64,000 nucleotides of DNA from assembly GCF_009002475.1 (NCBI RefSeq), contig NZ_AP019860.1, forward strand, positions 6,772,501-6,836,500, given 5' to 3'. The notes beneath the pieces are model-generated. The model was given only the letters and a program-made list of their open reading frames with translations, was not told the DNA's origin and ran no database searches. Positions 7,301 through 15,190 of the stretch are shown here, piece by piece. This DNA is from Candidatus Uabimicrobium amorphum. GTDB taxonomy: Bacteria; Planctomycetota; Uabimicrobiia; Uabimicrobiales; Uabimicrobiaceae. Position numbers and translations under genes: made by a program. The first letter of the stretch is position 1, and each line of letters opens with the position of its first letter.

Positions 7301-7855
7301 TTACAATTCTATGTCAAAATGATCCGTTGTTTCCATTGTAACTCCGAGCCCTTCTGCCATTCTGTTGACAAAATTAAAGTACGACGTTACCTGAACGAGA
7401 TGTAAAATTTCTTCATCGCTATAACCAGCTCTTACCAATGACTGATGGTCGTCATCGCTCATTTCGCGAACGTTTTCCGTTAAGCGTTTGGCGAATTTTA
7501 GTCCGTGCAATTCTTTTGATGAAATACAAGAGCTATCCAAGAAGTTTTCGATAAAGTCGGCAAATTCATCTTGCGACCACAATTTACGAAGAGACTCTCC
7601 GTGATGTTGCACTCAGTAATGGCAATGATTCCAGCGCGAGACACTCATAGCAATCATTTCGCGAAATTTTCGCGAGAGAGGCGATTCTTTGAACATCAAA
7701 GTGAGATAAAATTTGTAATGATCTACCATTGCTTGGGGATGGAGGCTTTGTGATTGCAGTATGTGGGCGTTTCCTGCCGCACCAATTTTTTTATAAGCAT
7801 TTTGCAGCTTTTCCTCTTGGGTATTATTTGGTGGGATGGTCTTTATTCTACTCAT
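7301..7855 (-). CDS. AhpD-like (peroxidase-related, CMD family) protein, probable selenoprotein with Sec at residue 81
   Basis: Two adjacent reading frames on the minus strand join into one 184-residue protein if the TGA at 7615-7613 is read through. The N-terminal part (MSRIKTIPP...PLSRKFREMIAMSVSRWNHCHY) and the C-terminal part (VQHHGESL...YFNFVNRMAEGLGV) are both characteristic of the peroxidase-related alkylhydroperoxidase family. In the family the active site reads NxCHYCVxHH; here it reads C78-H-Y-[TGA81]-V-Q-H-H, so the stop replaces precisely the second redox Cys of CxxC. A SECIS-like hairpin begins ten bases after the TGA, with GU in the apical loop. The start at 7855 has a GAGGA site. 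Known chemistry would be thiol/selenol reduction of peroxides. The alternative is a single Cys-to-stop mutation, but no other lesion is visible across the gene. No sel genes are in this window. Confidence 0.8.
7586..7602 (-). promoter_or_regulatory. Candidate bacterial SECIS hairpin
   Basis: The minus-strand RNA ACGGAGAGUCUCUUCGU folds into six base pairs (one G-U) around the loop AGUCU. Counting U of UGA as 1, the loop GU is at 21-22. In E. coli fdhF the essential loop GU is at 23-24 and is also followed by CU. Distance, small loop and GU identity all fit the bacterial SECIS model. Inference only; no bulged U equivalent to fdhF U17 is obvious. Confidence 0.6.
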
Positions 7856-7940
7856 GTACTTTTCCTCATTTTTGACAAAGTTTTTATACACAGTTATTTT
7901 CTACCACATCTGAAAAATAATAACAAGGTAAAAGCTACTT

Positions 7941-7976
7941 CGAGCCCGAGCCCGCTTCCGAGCCCGCTCCCGAAAA
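7941..7976 (+). repeat. Degenerate hexanucleotide repeat (CGAGCC type)
   Basis: Six-base units: CGAGCC, CGAGCC, CGCTTC, CGAGCC, CGCTCC, CGAAAA. It is far more GC-rich than its surroundings. An opposite-strand copy lies at 8054-8076, and a related array at 45698-45730 ends in the same CCCGAAAA. Together with the copy at 8054 it forms an inverted pair around about 80 AT-rich bases. Confidence 0.75.
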
Positions 7977-8053
7977 CCATCTAAAGGAATTACAATGATA
8001 ATTAAGATTATATATCAAAACTTGCAACGCAAATCAAAACTCTAGTAATTACT

Positions 8054-8076
8054 TCGGGCTCGGGCTCGGGCTCGGA
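8054..8076 (-). repeat. Inverted copy of the CGAGCC hexanucleotide repeat
   Basis: On the minus strand this reads CCGAGCCCGAGCCCGAGCCC followed by GAA, about three and a half CGAGCC units. It faces the array at 7941-7976. The stretch 7856-8302 contains no credible gene: only this repeat pair and the MITE-like element at 8126-8283. Confidence 0.75.
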
Positions 8077-8125
8077 AAAATAGTTTATGGTCTTAAGAAT
8101 ATTTGATAAGATGAAATGACAATTA

Positions 8126-8283
8126 GGGCGTGTCATCAATTAACCTTTACTTACTATTTAGCCCTTATAAATACTAGCGTCGTTGCTCCGTATTTAAATA
8201 ACCTAGCTATGATGCATTCGGAGCGCCTAGCTAGAATTCACAAAGACTTTAATATTAAACAAACTTTAATTGATGACACGCCC
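8126..8283. mobile_element. MITE-like element with 18-base terminal inverted repeats
   Basis: The ends GGGCGTGTCATCAATTAA (8126-8143) and its exact reverse complement (8266-8283) enclose a 158-base AT-rich non-coding segment. No transposase is inside and I see no clear target duplication. The right end lies about 20 bases before the start codon of the following lipoprotein gene, so insertion may have altered that gene's promoter. The inside also holds a GCTCC...GGAGC pair. Confidence 0.6.
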
Positions 8284-8302
8284 CACTTTTAAGGAAATGA
8301 AT

Positions 8303-9454
8303 ATGAAACATTTTATTGCCATTCTCATCATGATTTTGATATGCAGTTGTAATGAAAAGCCTGGACAAACAGTTGCGAAAACAAAGAAAAACTTTTCATG
8401 GCCACCTGTTTTGGGAAAAGAGTATCCCAATTTACAATTATACAATCACAGAGGGGAATTTGTACGACTCAATAAATTCAAGGGGAAAATTATTGTTGTC
8501 GAACCGATCGGCATGAATTGTCCTGCTTGCAATGCGTTTGCTGGTGCGAACGACAAAAGTATTGGTAAATTTTCTGGTATTTCACCGCAGGCGAATCTTC
8601 CGTCTTTTAAAGAGGCCTTGAAAACATACGGCGGGATTGATTTTTCCAAAGAAGATATCATCTATATCCATTTACTTCTCTACGATTTAAAAATGCAAGC
8701 GCCCACACAACAAGACGCTAAAAATTGGGCAAAGCATTTTGCGATTCACTCTAAAAACGAAATGGTATTGGTGGGAACAAAAGAAATGCAAGGCCGTGCT
8801 AGCTATCGCATGATACCTGGTTTTTATCTTATCGATGAGAACTTTATGGTGGTCTCTGATAGTACAGGACATCACCCAAAACACAATCTTTATACAGAAC
8901 TTATTCCAAAACTCAAAAAACTTTTACAACGACAAAAACAAAGTCAACAGGCGTTCTATGAAATATATCCACGCAATACCGACGCTCCTAAGGGGACGAA
9001 GTATCCATGCGCCTTTGCTCCTCTGCCATCACATCTAAAAGGAATTCCCCCACCACATCGTATTTTTGTCACAAAATTCTTTGCTCATGTGGTTGAAGCA
9101 ATTCATACGCGGTTGAAGATGCACCAGGTTTTTTACGATACAAAGATGAACAGAAGAGCGGAGTTAAAAACGTATCACACAGAGCTGCAAAAAGTCATCG
9201 CCGCGTTGCAAAAATTAGAGGCACCACATGAAAAGTTGCAAAAACTTCCCGGTGAAATCGTCAAAGCGCTACTTTTACAACAGAAGGCATATACGACGCT
9301 GGTCGAAACAGGTAAATTTGCACAACAAGACGCCAGAGCGGGAAGTCGCATTTTATTGAATAGTTGGCAACAGGTTTCACGCTACTACAGCAAAATGAAT
9401 CCCGAAGTAAAAAATGCGGCGTATCATCACCTTTGTGCTCTTGATGTTTACTAA
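8303..9454 (+). CDS. Thioredoxin-fold (redoxin-like) lipoprotein
   Basis: A 383-residue exported protein. The signal peptide ends in a lipobox-like ICSC with Cys16 as the likely lipid site. After it, GKEYPNLQLYNHRGEFVRLNKFKGKIIVV matches the N-terminal strand of redoxin/AhpC-TSA folds (only part of this segment is diagnostic), followed by a CxxC active site in GMNCPACNAF. The family then predicts a redox strand; YRMIPGFYLIDENFMVV fits the cis-Pro region (IPG). The C-terminal 150 residues are helical and specific to this protein, with two CPF-type gaps lacking recognisable motifs. I chose the ATG at 8303, seven bases after AAGGAA, rather than an upstream ATG inside the MITE end. It probably handles disulfides or copper outside the cytoplasm. 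Confidence 0.75.
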   Translation: MKHFIAILIMILICSCNEKPGQTVAKTKKNFSWPPVLGKEYPNLQLYNHRGEFVRLNKFKGKIIVVEPIGMNCPACNAFAGANDKSIGKFSGISPQANLPSFKEALKTYGGIDFSKEDIIYIHLLLYDLKMQAPTQQDAKNWAKHFAIHSKNEMVLVGTKEMQGRASYRMIPGFYLIDENFMVVSDSTGHHPKHNLYTELIPKLKKLLQRQKQSQQAFYEIYPRNTDAPKGTKYPCAFAPLPSHLKGIPPPHRIFVTKFFAHVVEAIHTRLKMHQVFYDTKMNRRAELKTYHTELQKVIAALQKLEAPHEKLQKLPGEIVKALLLQQKAYTTLVETGKFAQQDARAGSRILLNSWQQVSRYYSKMNPEVKNAAYHHLCALDVY

Positions 9455-9490
9455 GAAAAAAGCTCATTCTATAATAGGAGGTACAGAACA

Positions 9491-10909
9491 ATGGGAATGG
9501 CAGAGGTATTTCTAGGACTAAAGCGCTATATCGCAAAAGGTGACGTAGCCATAGCGCTACAGCATTTGCAGCAGACAAACCCAAAAACAACAAAAGCGTT
9601 TTTTCGCGTTGTTCGCAAAAACAACTCTACCAAACTCATTGCAGGTGGTTTTTGGAATCCACATATCGCAATAGATGAGTCACCACACGGAATACTGTTC
9701 ACATTTCTCGCCAATAAAAAGCTACAATGGACATTTCGCATTCTCTTTGAAGGAATTATTGCGGCATGTGTGGCGATTGCCCTAACGTATTTCATTATTC
9801 CCCTTGCTGCCCCATTGGTATACGCGAGTATACTCGCAGTGGCTTTACCAACGGTCATTTTTTTAGGCGCTGTCATTTTTTTGCGTATCATCCAGCGCGA
9901 ATGTATGCGCGAAATGGTTGCGCAAATCAGCGAAATTTTGAAAGAAGAACTCATTGTATGCCAACAAATCGTCACAAAAAGCGCGACCCCGCGTAGCTGG
10001 TTAAAAGTGATATTGCCCAGTGTAATCGGCATCGGTTTTGCCTTGGCGATTGCGGTGGGAACTCATTTATTGGCTTGGAATTATTGGTGTAAAGGACTAT
10101 ATGCGCAAAGTGAAAACTTATGTCGTCCTGTGCAGATGATTGTCCATTACGTCCTCGGAGAAAATAACTCGATTGCTGCCGACACTAGCTATTACTTAGC
10201 GGAGTGTTTGCGTTGCCAGGGAAAAAACGAAGAAGCTCTGCAACTCTACCAAAGCTCTCTGCAACAAATGGAAACGTTTCTCGGAGGCAAACACATCTAC
10301 ATTGCTGATATTTGTTATAATATGGCGCGAATTTATGACAGGCAAAAAGAATACGTGAAAGCGCAACAATACTACAAGCGAGCGATTGATACATTAAGCA
10401 GCCAATTTCCCACATACATAAGTCTAGCGCGCATACGCAATCGTTTGGCAATGTTGTTGTTAAAACAAGACAATGTCGATCGTGCAGAAAAAGAACAGCG
10501 TGAAGCTATACGCATTGACAAACTCTACGGGAGGGTTCATCAGGGAGTTGCTGAAAACCTAAATGACTTAGGTTGCATTTTATATCATAAAAACGAATTG
10601 CAAGCGGCTTTTGAGCTGTTTGCGGAATCGTTGGATTTGAAAATGCGTATTTTTGGCAAGAAGCACTATACGCTTTATGCAACTTTGTATAATTTGTCTG
10701 TAGTAAGTGAAAAGCTACAACAAGATGAGCAAGCACAGATGTATCGCGATTGGGCACAGCAGTGTTTTAAACGTTGGTTTCGCAACGTAAAAAAATTAGA
10801 AGGTAAGGCCAGCGCTCAGCACATAGCGACTGTTTACCATCACATGTACGAGGTTCCGCATTTTTTTAGCCGTAGTAATGTGACTTTGTCATTAGTGGGT
10901 AATTATTAA
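9491..10909 (+). CDS. TPR-repeat membrane protein (kinesin-light-chain-like TPRs)
   Basis: A 472-residue protein with an AGGAGG site. A cytoplasmic N-terminal region of about 75 residues is followed by hydrophobic helices near residues 90-135 (two close spans) and 175-200 (VILPSVIGIGFALAIAVGTH). The C-terminal half holds at least four TPRs of the 42-residue TPR_12 kind (YLAECLRCQGKNEEALQLYQ, YNMARIYDRQKEYVKAQQYY, LNDLGCILYHKNELQAAFEL). It is likely a scaffold at the membrane. It follows the redoxin lipoprotein by 36 bases and is probably cotranscribed. No enzymatic motif is seen. Confidence 0.75.
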   Translation: MGMAEVFLGLKRYIAKGDVAIALQHLQQTNPKTTKAFFRVVRKNNSTKLIAGGFWNPHIAIDESPHGILFTFLANKKLQWTFRILFEGIIAACVAIALTYFIIPLAAPLVYASILAVALPTVIFLGAVIFLRIIQRECMREMVAQISEILKEELIVCQQIVTKSATPRSWLKVILPSVIGIGFALAIAVGTHLLAWNYWCKGLYAQSENLCRPVQMIVHYVLGENNSIAADTSYYLAECLRCQGKNEEALQLYQSSLQQMETFLGGKHIYIADICYNMARIYDRQKEYVKAQQYYKRAIDTLSSQFPTYISLARIRNRLAMLLLKQDNVDRAEKEQREAIRIDKLYGRVHQGVAENLNDLGCILYHKNELQAAFELFAESLDLKMRIFGKKHYTLYATLYNLSVVSEKLQQDEQAQMYRDWAQQCFKRWFRNVKKLEGKASAQHIATVYHHMYEVPHFFSRSNVTLSLVGNY

Positions 10910-10927
10910 GGTGGTTTTTCGTTATGG

Positions 10928-10969
10928 ATATTCGTTTTCAGATGTATTCTCACCTCTGAAAACGAATAT
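10928..10969. other. Perfect 15-bp inverted repeat
   Basis: ATATTCGTTTTCAGA (10928-10942) is repeated exactly inverted at 10955-10969 around a 12-base loop. It lies 18 bases after the TPR gene stop. There is no T-run, so it is either a factor-dependent or stem-only terminator, or an operator for the promoter just downstream. Confidence 0.6.
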
Positions 10970-10973
10970 AGTA

Positions 10974-11003
10974 TTGCATTTTGCCTACGCGATGTGCTAA
11001 TAT
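10974..11003 (+). promoter_or_regulatory. Candidate sigma-70 promoter
   Basis: TTGCAT and TAATAT are separated by 18 bases. The site lies about 45 bases before the GGGAG ribosome site of the ORF at 11051 and would drive it and the PcfJ-like gene. Confidence 0.35.
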
Positions 11004-11050
11004 TAAATATCGACTATAAATATCAACCAAAATTATGAAGGGAGAATACT

Positions 11051-11281
11051 ATGAGCTATTACCACTGCTTTTCTTTACAAAACGGGAAAGCTATTTCGTG
11101 AATAGGTTTTGTAAACCTTCCTTTTGTTTATAAAAAACAACATTCACTTCTCAACGCAATTCACATATACAACCAACAGGACTTTATCCAAAGTCTAGAC
11201 AACCATTATTTGCGTGGTTGAATTTGCTTTCCTGTTAAATCTATTTCTCATTACAAATTGATTTATGCAAAGGAAAGATAA
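11051..11281 (+). pseudogene. 77-codon ORF interrupted by two in-frame TGA codons
   Basis: A good GGGAG site precedes an ATG that opens a frame ending in TAA at 11279-11281, directly abutting the ATG of the next gene. The frame holds two internal TGAs (11099 and 11219) and no TAA or TAG. Read as Trp, the contexts are ISWIGF and LRGWICF, which look like normal protein, so the simplest reading is a recently inactivated gene with two TGG-to-TGA changes. TGA is a regular stop elsewhere in the window, so an altered code is unlikely. The 3' part can pair CTTTCCT (11227-11233) with AGGAAAG (11271-11277), which contains the Shine-Dalgarno of the next gene. Without the stops I still recognise no family. 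This fills most of the 370-base gap between 10909 and 11282. Confidence 0.45.
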
Positions 11282-12634
11282 ATGTCACAAGTAGAAATCC
11301 TACCTGAGAATCCCGTGTGGGATCACATGAAATTGTTAAAATTTAAATCTGTACGCGCGTATAAAAATTGGTGCCATAAAAATTGTTTTCGTTCTAATTT
11401 TGACAAAACCACGGAAGAATTGGCGGCAGAGTACGCTTTTTTTATCAAAAAATACACCAAATCTTTGCGCTGTTCCATTCATGCGATTTACAATAAAGAT
11501 CTTAATACAGAGCATTTACACACACCATTATTACAAAAAATCGCTGATACACTACAGTGTGAAAATCGCGAATACATGCGCGATGTTTTTTTGCATTTGG
11601 AAAAAACAAAGCTTTTGGCCAATGAAGAATACACAACAGGTATCATGGAAATTTTACGTTATCACCATGAGTGGAAACGTTGTATTTTTGAATGGAAGCC
11701 GAAAACGCGTAGTTCTCATAAACAGTTTTTATCGCTACTACGCCATTTACTGATTGATTATAATGTTCCGCAATTTTTGCTAAAAACATTCTTGTTTCCG
11801 ATCCGCAAATACCAACCACTACTTTTGGCACTCGGTCGCGGTGAGAGTATTCGCCATCATCCGTTATTACCTATGCCGATGACCAAAAAAATGGTGCATT
11901 ATTTTGCCAAGACGCCAAATTCGTATCAAATAGAAGAGTCTTTTCGTTGGGCACAAGTACGGGCAATGGGAGGAAGTTCACAATTGGTGGAAAAATTGCG
12001 TTGTACGAAAATCATGCGCGATTATAGTGAAAATGAATTCTGGACAAGCGTGGTGCAATTTTTTATTCGTCATCCACAACTGGAAAAGCATAGCAATCCC
12101 ATTATTGATTATTTGCACTACCATAAGTTTGTCAATCGTGAAGTTCATACTCCTGAAGGGATAAAGATTTCCTCTCCACTACAACCACATCTTTCGATGA
12201 AGGGACGCACGCCCAAAGCGATCTTAAAACAAGTAGATGAGTGGCATGAACAACTGGGAAGATCTGGAGTAGAGGAAAATGTTTATTGGAAACACTCGTG
12301 TGTAGGTGACTTCTCTTACCACAATGAAAAAGGCTTTTACGCAATACGTCAATTATTATCAAAAGCAGAACTTATTGTGGAAGGACGTACACTCCGCCAT
12401 TGTGTCGCGAGCTATGAAAGTAAGTGCAAGCGAAATTCTAGTACTATTTGGACAATGGAGTTTCGGGAAACCGAGGAGGCAACACCGCGAAAGTTAGTTA
12501 CTATTGAGATGAATGCCCAAAAAATTATCTGCCAAGTCCGTGGGAAACGCAATCGTAGAATGAATGCAGAGGAAAAAAGTGTGTTAAATCGTTGGTGCAA
12601 ACATCAGGGACTCGTTTTGGCGTCGTATGCGTAG
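11282..12634 (+). CDS. PcfJ-domain-containing protein
   Basis: A 450-residue soluble protein with an AAGGAAAG site before the ATG. The last 100 residues match the PcfJ-like domain, including the conserved core LIVEGRTLRHCVASYESKC followed by SSTIWTMEF and the closing QVRGKRNRRMNAEE. PcfJ-like proteins occur on mobile and chromosomal loci in many bacteria, with no established activity. The N-terminal 300 residues are helical and rich in His, Lys and aromatic residues. There is no signal peptide or membrane segment. It directly follows the TGA-interrupted ORF. Confidence 0.8.
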   Translation: MSQVEILPENPVWDHMKLLKFKSVRAYKNWCHKNCFRSNFDKTTEELAAEYAFFIKKYTKSLRCSIHAIYNKDLNTEHLHTPLLQKIADTLQCENREYMRDVFLHLEKTKLLANEEYTTGIMEILRYHHEWKRCIFEWKPKTRSSHKQFLSLLRHLLIDYNVPQFLLKTFLFPIRKYQPLLLALGRGESIRHHPLLPMPMTKKMVHYFAKTPNSYQIEESFRWAQVRAMGGSSQLVEKLRCTKIMRDYSENEFWTSVVQFFIRHPQLEKHSNPIIDYLHYHKFVNREVHTPEGIKISSPLQPHLSMKGRTPKAILKQVDEWHEQLGRSGVEENVYWKHSCVGDFSYHNEKGFYAIRQLLSKAELIVEGRTLRHCVASYESKCKRNSSTIWTMEFRETEEATPRKLVTIEMNAQKIICQVRGKRNRRMNAEEKSVLNRWCKHQGLVLASYA

Positions 12635-12683
12635 GAATGGTTGATGTGTATGGATAGCGAGTATCGATGTACATTGGGAAGAC

Positions 12684-12704
12684 GGGCGGACACAAGATCC
12701 GCCC
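12684..12704. repeat. Small GC-rich palindromic repeat
   Basis: GGGCGGA and TCCGCCC enclose CACAAGA. This resembles short REP-like palindromes found scattered in many environmental genomes. It lies between the convergent PcfJ and CocE genes and may also end transcription. Confidence 0.6.
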
Positions 12705-12741
12705 CTACATTTCCATTTTTGATACCTGTTGTATCTGTTGG

Positions 12742-15177
12742 TTATTTGTCAATCACAGGCAATATAATATGCGAAGGATATTCTTGGCTGTGATAAATTT
12801 TTTGCTGTGCGGATACGTATTCACTATCCATTTCATTGTGTCCGCCAGTATTTAGATTTCGCGAAAACAACGGAAACATCGCCGAGGCGATTTCGACACG
12901 TATGCGATGCCCTTTGCGAAAGGTAATGCCCGTTTGCCACATATCGATATCGTATTCGTATATGGTATCTTTTTCTAGCAGTACAGGTTGCGACATTGAT
13001 TGACGAAATCGTGCGCGGATAACGCCTTTTACCAAAGGAAGTGCTTCGCCTTTTTCGTCAATATCTACCAATGTCACAAACCAATCGGTGTCTTTCGCGG
13101 AAGTCGCAGCGTATAATTTGGCAGCAACAGGACCAGCAATACTAATGTCTTTGGTTAAGACTTCCGTTTCATAAACCAATATATCTTGTCGCTTGGCCAC
13201 AGTTTTGCTGTGAAAATTCTCTTTCTCTTTTTTATCGTCTTTATTCTTGTCTGTACTTTTTTCTTTTTCGTCTTTTTTGCTTTTATCGTCTTCGTCTTCT
13301 GTGGGATAATCAGGCGACGGTGTCGGATCTCCTGGATTATATGTGTATGTGTCGGGAGTTGTTTGTATTTTTTGTTCACTCCAAACCAATTCTCCATCTC
13401 CCTTTGAGGTATTTGCCTTACCACTGCTCGAAAGAAACAGCTTGGTGAACTTGGTCTGTGGAAGGGGATAGTCATTTCCGGTGATCCATTTATTGGAAAA
13501 CATCAAATACACTTTGACCAGTGGCTCATCGCATATCTTGTTATCAATTCCCTTTAACCAGTAGTCAAACCAACGTAGATAAAGCGTTTGTAAATCTAGC
13601 CCTGCTTCTTTGCCAAAATGAACATCGCCTATGGAAGTGGTGGCCTGATCGGTGTGTCCCCAAGGCCCAAGAACTAGTTTTTGATGTTTGTTTTTCGATT
13701 TTCTCAGATAGCTATAATTGAGTTTTGAGCCGATTCCGTCACCATCGAACCAACCAGATTGTAAAAAGACCGGTATATCTAAATCGGCCAATCTTTCCAT
13801 GAAATTGCTCTTGGCCCAATATTCGTTATTGACATTGTTTTTAATCCACTTGCGCCAATAAGAGTTTTCTTTTCCCAACAGCTTTTTGTCAAGGTTAATA
13901 ACGGGTAATGACATGAGGTCTTTTTGATAGTCGCGCTTGGTAATGTCAGAGATGACTTTTCCCGATATATCGGCCGTGGCGTTTTGTTCGAGAATTTGCG
14001 CCCACCAAATAGAACCAAAAATAAAGAAAGCCCCGTATTCATAAGGTATGTTAAAAAAAGCATCTGGTGGAGCGACATTGGGAATGATTGTCGTTAGGTG
14101 TTTGGGCTTAGAAACTGCGGCCCACAATTGCGTCCATCCGACATAAGAGCCACCAATCATGCCAATTTTCTTTGTCGACCATGGTTGAACAGCCAACCAT
14201 TCCACGACATCATGGCCATCTTTTTCTTCATTGATGAACGGTTCCCAAACGCCTTGCGATGCGAAACGACCGCGACAATCTTGTACAGCAACAATGTAAC
14301 CACGTCGCGCGTAGAAGTTACCTTTTGTTTCCTCCATCTCTTTTTTGTATGGGGTACGAATTAAAATGACCGGAGCCTTGTCGACGTCTTTCGGGAAATA
14401 AATATCGGTGGCCAATTTGACCCCATCGCGCATAGGGACCATATGCGTTTCTTTTTTTATGTCGTGAGTTGGTTTTGACAACAATGGATCTTCATCTTTG
14501 ACTTTCATCAAGTCTTCGAAACCGTCGCGAACATAGGTTACGTACTGCACGGGGACATTCATCATGTATATTTTAAAGTCTTGTCCCGCCCAAATATCAA
14601 TGCCAATATTACTGATGATCATATGGAAGTGTTGCAATGTCCATTCTTTTTCTTGGACCTTGCGAACTTGTGTTCCCTTGTACTCAATTTCTACGTCCAT
14701 ACATGCCGCAGGAATGAGAAAACGCGAAATGTTTTGCTTTCCCCCTTTTTGTTTGTCATATTTTTTTAGTGCAAAACTTTCAAAAGCAGGTCCGTAGGAA
14801 TCGTAAGCAACATGTTGATCGGTTAACGTAACGATTTTTTCTGTTTTGTTCACATGGTAAGTTGCGGTATTATTTTTGCGTTGTACCCCTATTTTTTGAC
14901 CTGGCACATCAATACTCGCTGTACTCCACAAACCATTTTCATCACTTGTCAAAGACAGTTTATAGGTAATAACTTGCCCTGCATAACTCAACTCAAACGT
15001 GCGCTCATAATTCCCCTTCTCATCCAGTTTATAATCAATAACTCCGAGCACACTTTCATTTTTATACAACTTGAATTTACCGCTATCTGCCATGCCCGAC
15101 AAACTGGTGGGTTCAAAGACCTTTTCTTGGGCACAGCACCAGCTAATAAGCAGCAAAAATATCCAAATTTTTTTCAT
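12742..15177 (-). CDS. Secreted CocE/NonD-type (X-Pro dipeptidyl-peptidase S15 family) hydrolase
   Basis: An 811-residue serine hydrolase with a cleavable signal peptide (KKIWIFLLLISWCCAQ). The first 250 residues are a beta-rich extra domain. The S15 core then starts (VPMRDGVKLATDIYFP), with an RTPYKK strand, the nucleophile in GGSYVGWTQ, an Asp-bearing loop (SGWFDGDG) and the His in LVLGPWGHTDQ. The C-terminal jelly-roll domain (PVAAKLYAATSAKDTDWFV ... RFRQS) is typical of CocE/NonD. A strongly charged Asp/Lys-rich insert (about residues 615-650) is unusual. The ATG at 15177 has GGAG ten bases upstream. It is the last gene of the ECF operon. It likely acts on esters or amides outside the cytoplasm; the substrate is unknown. 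Confidence 0.9.
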   Translation of the reverse strand: MKKIWIFLLLISWCCAQEKVFEPTSLSGMADSGKFKLYKNESVLGVIDYKLDEKGNYERTFELSYAGQVITYKLSLTSDENGLWSTASIDVPGQKIGVQRKNNTATYHVNKTEKIVTLTDQHVAYDSYGPAFESFALKKYDKQKGGKQNISRFLIPAACMDVEIEYKGTQVRKVQEKEWTLQHFHMIISNIGIDIWAGQDFKIYMMNVPVQYVTYVRDGFEDLMKVKDEDPLLSKPTHDIKKETHMVPMRDGVKLATDIYFPKDVDKAPVILIRTPYKKEMEETKGNFYARRGYIVAVQDCRGRFASQGVWEPFINEEKDGHDVVEWLAVQPWSTKKIGMIGGSYVGWTQLWAAVSKPKHLTTIIPNVAPPDAFFNIPYEYGAFFIFGSIWWAQILEQNATADISGKVISDITKRDYQKDLMSLPVINLDKKLLGKENSYWRKWIKNNVNNEYWAKSNFMERLADLDIPVFLQSGWFDGDGIGSKLNYSYLRKSKNKHQKLVLGPWGHTDQATTSIGDVHFGKEAGLDLQTLYLRWFDYWLKGIDNKICDEPLVKVYLMFSNKWITGNDYPLPQTKFTKLFLSSSGKANTSKGDGELVWSEQKIQTTPDTYTYNPGDPTPSPDYPTEDEDDKSKKDEKEKSTDKNKDDKKEKENFHSKTVAKRQDILVYETEVLTKDISIAGPVAAKLYAATSAKDTDWFVTLVDIDEKGEALPLVKGVIRARFRQSMSQPVLLEKDTIYEYDIDMWQTGITFRKGHRIRVEIASAMFPLFSRNLNTGGHNEMDSEYVSAQQKIYHSQEYPSHIILPVIDK

Positions 15178-15190
15178 GATAAAATCTCCA

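Noticed and set aside
7613..7891. Treating the two AhpD-like pieces as separate small genes or as a decayed gene
   Set aside because: The pieces join in one frame through a single TGA at a redox-Cys position, there is no ribosome site for the second piece, and no other lesion is seen; recoding explains it better, though a nonsense mutation remains possible.
11099..11125. Hairpin AGGTTT-TGT-AAACCT just after the first TGA of the interrupted ORF as a SECIS element
   Set aside because: The loop is only about 13 bases from the UGA start, too close for bacterial SECIS elements, and the family shows no redox motif.
11051..11281. Alternative genetic code (TGA as Trp)
   Set aside because: TGA ends several clear genes here (hemF, gnd, the pseudopilin gene, the WD40 kinase), so it is a normal stop.
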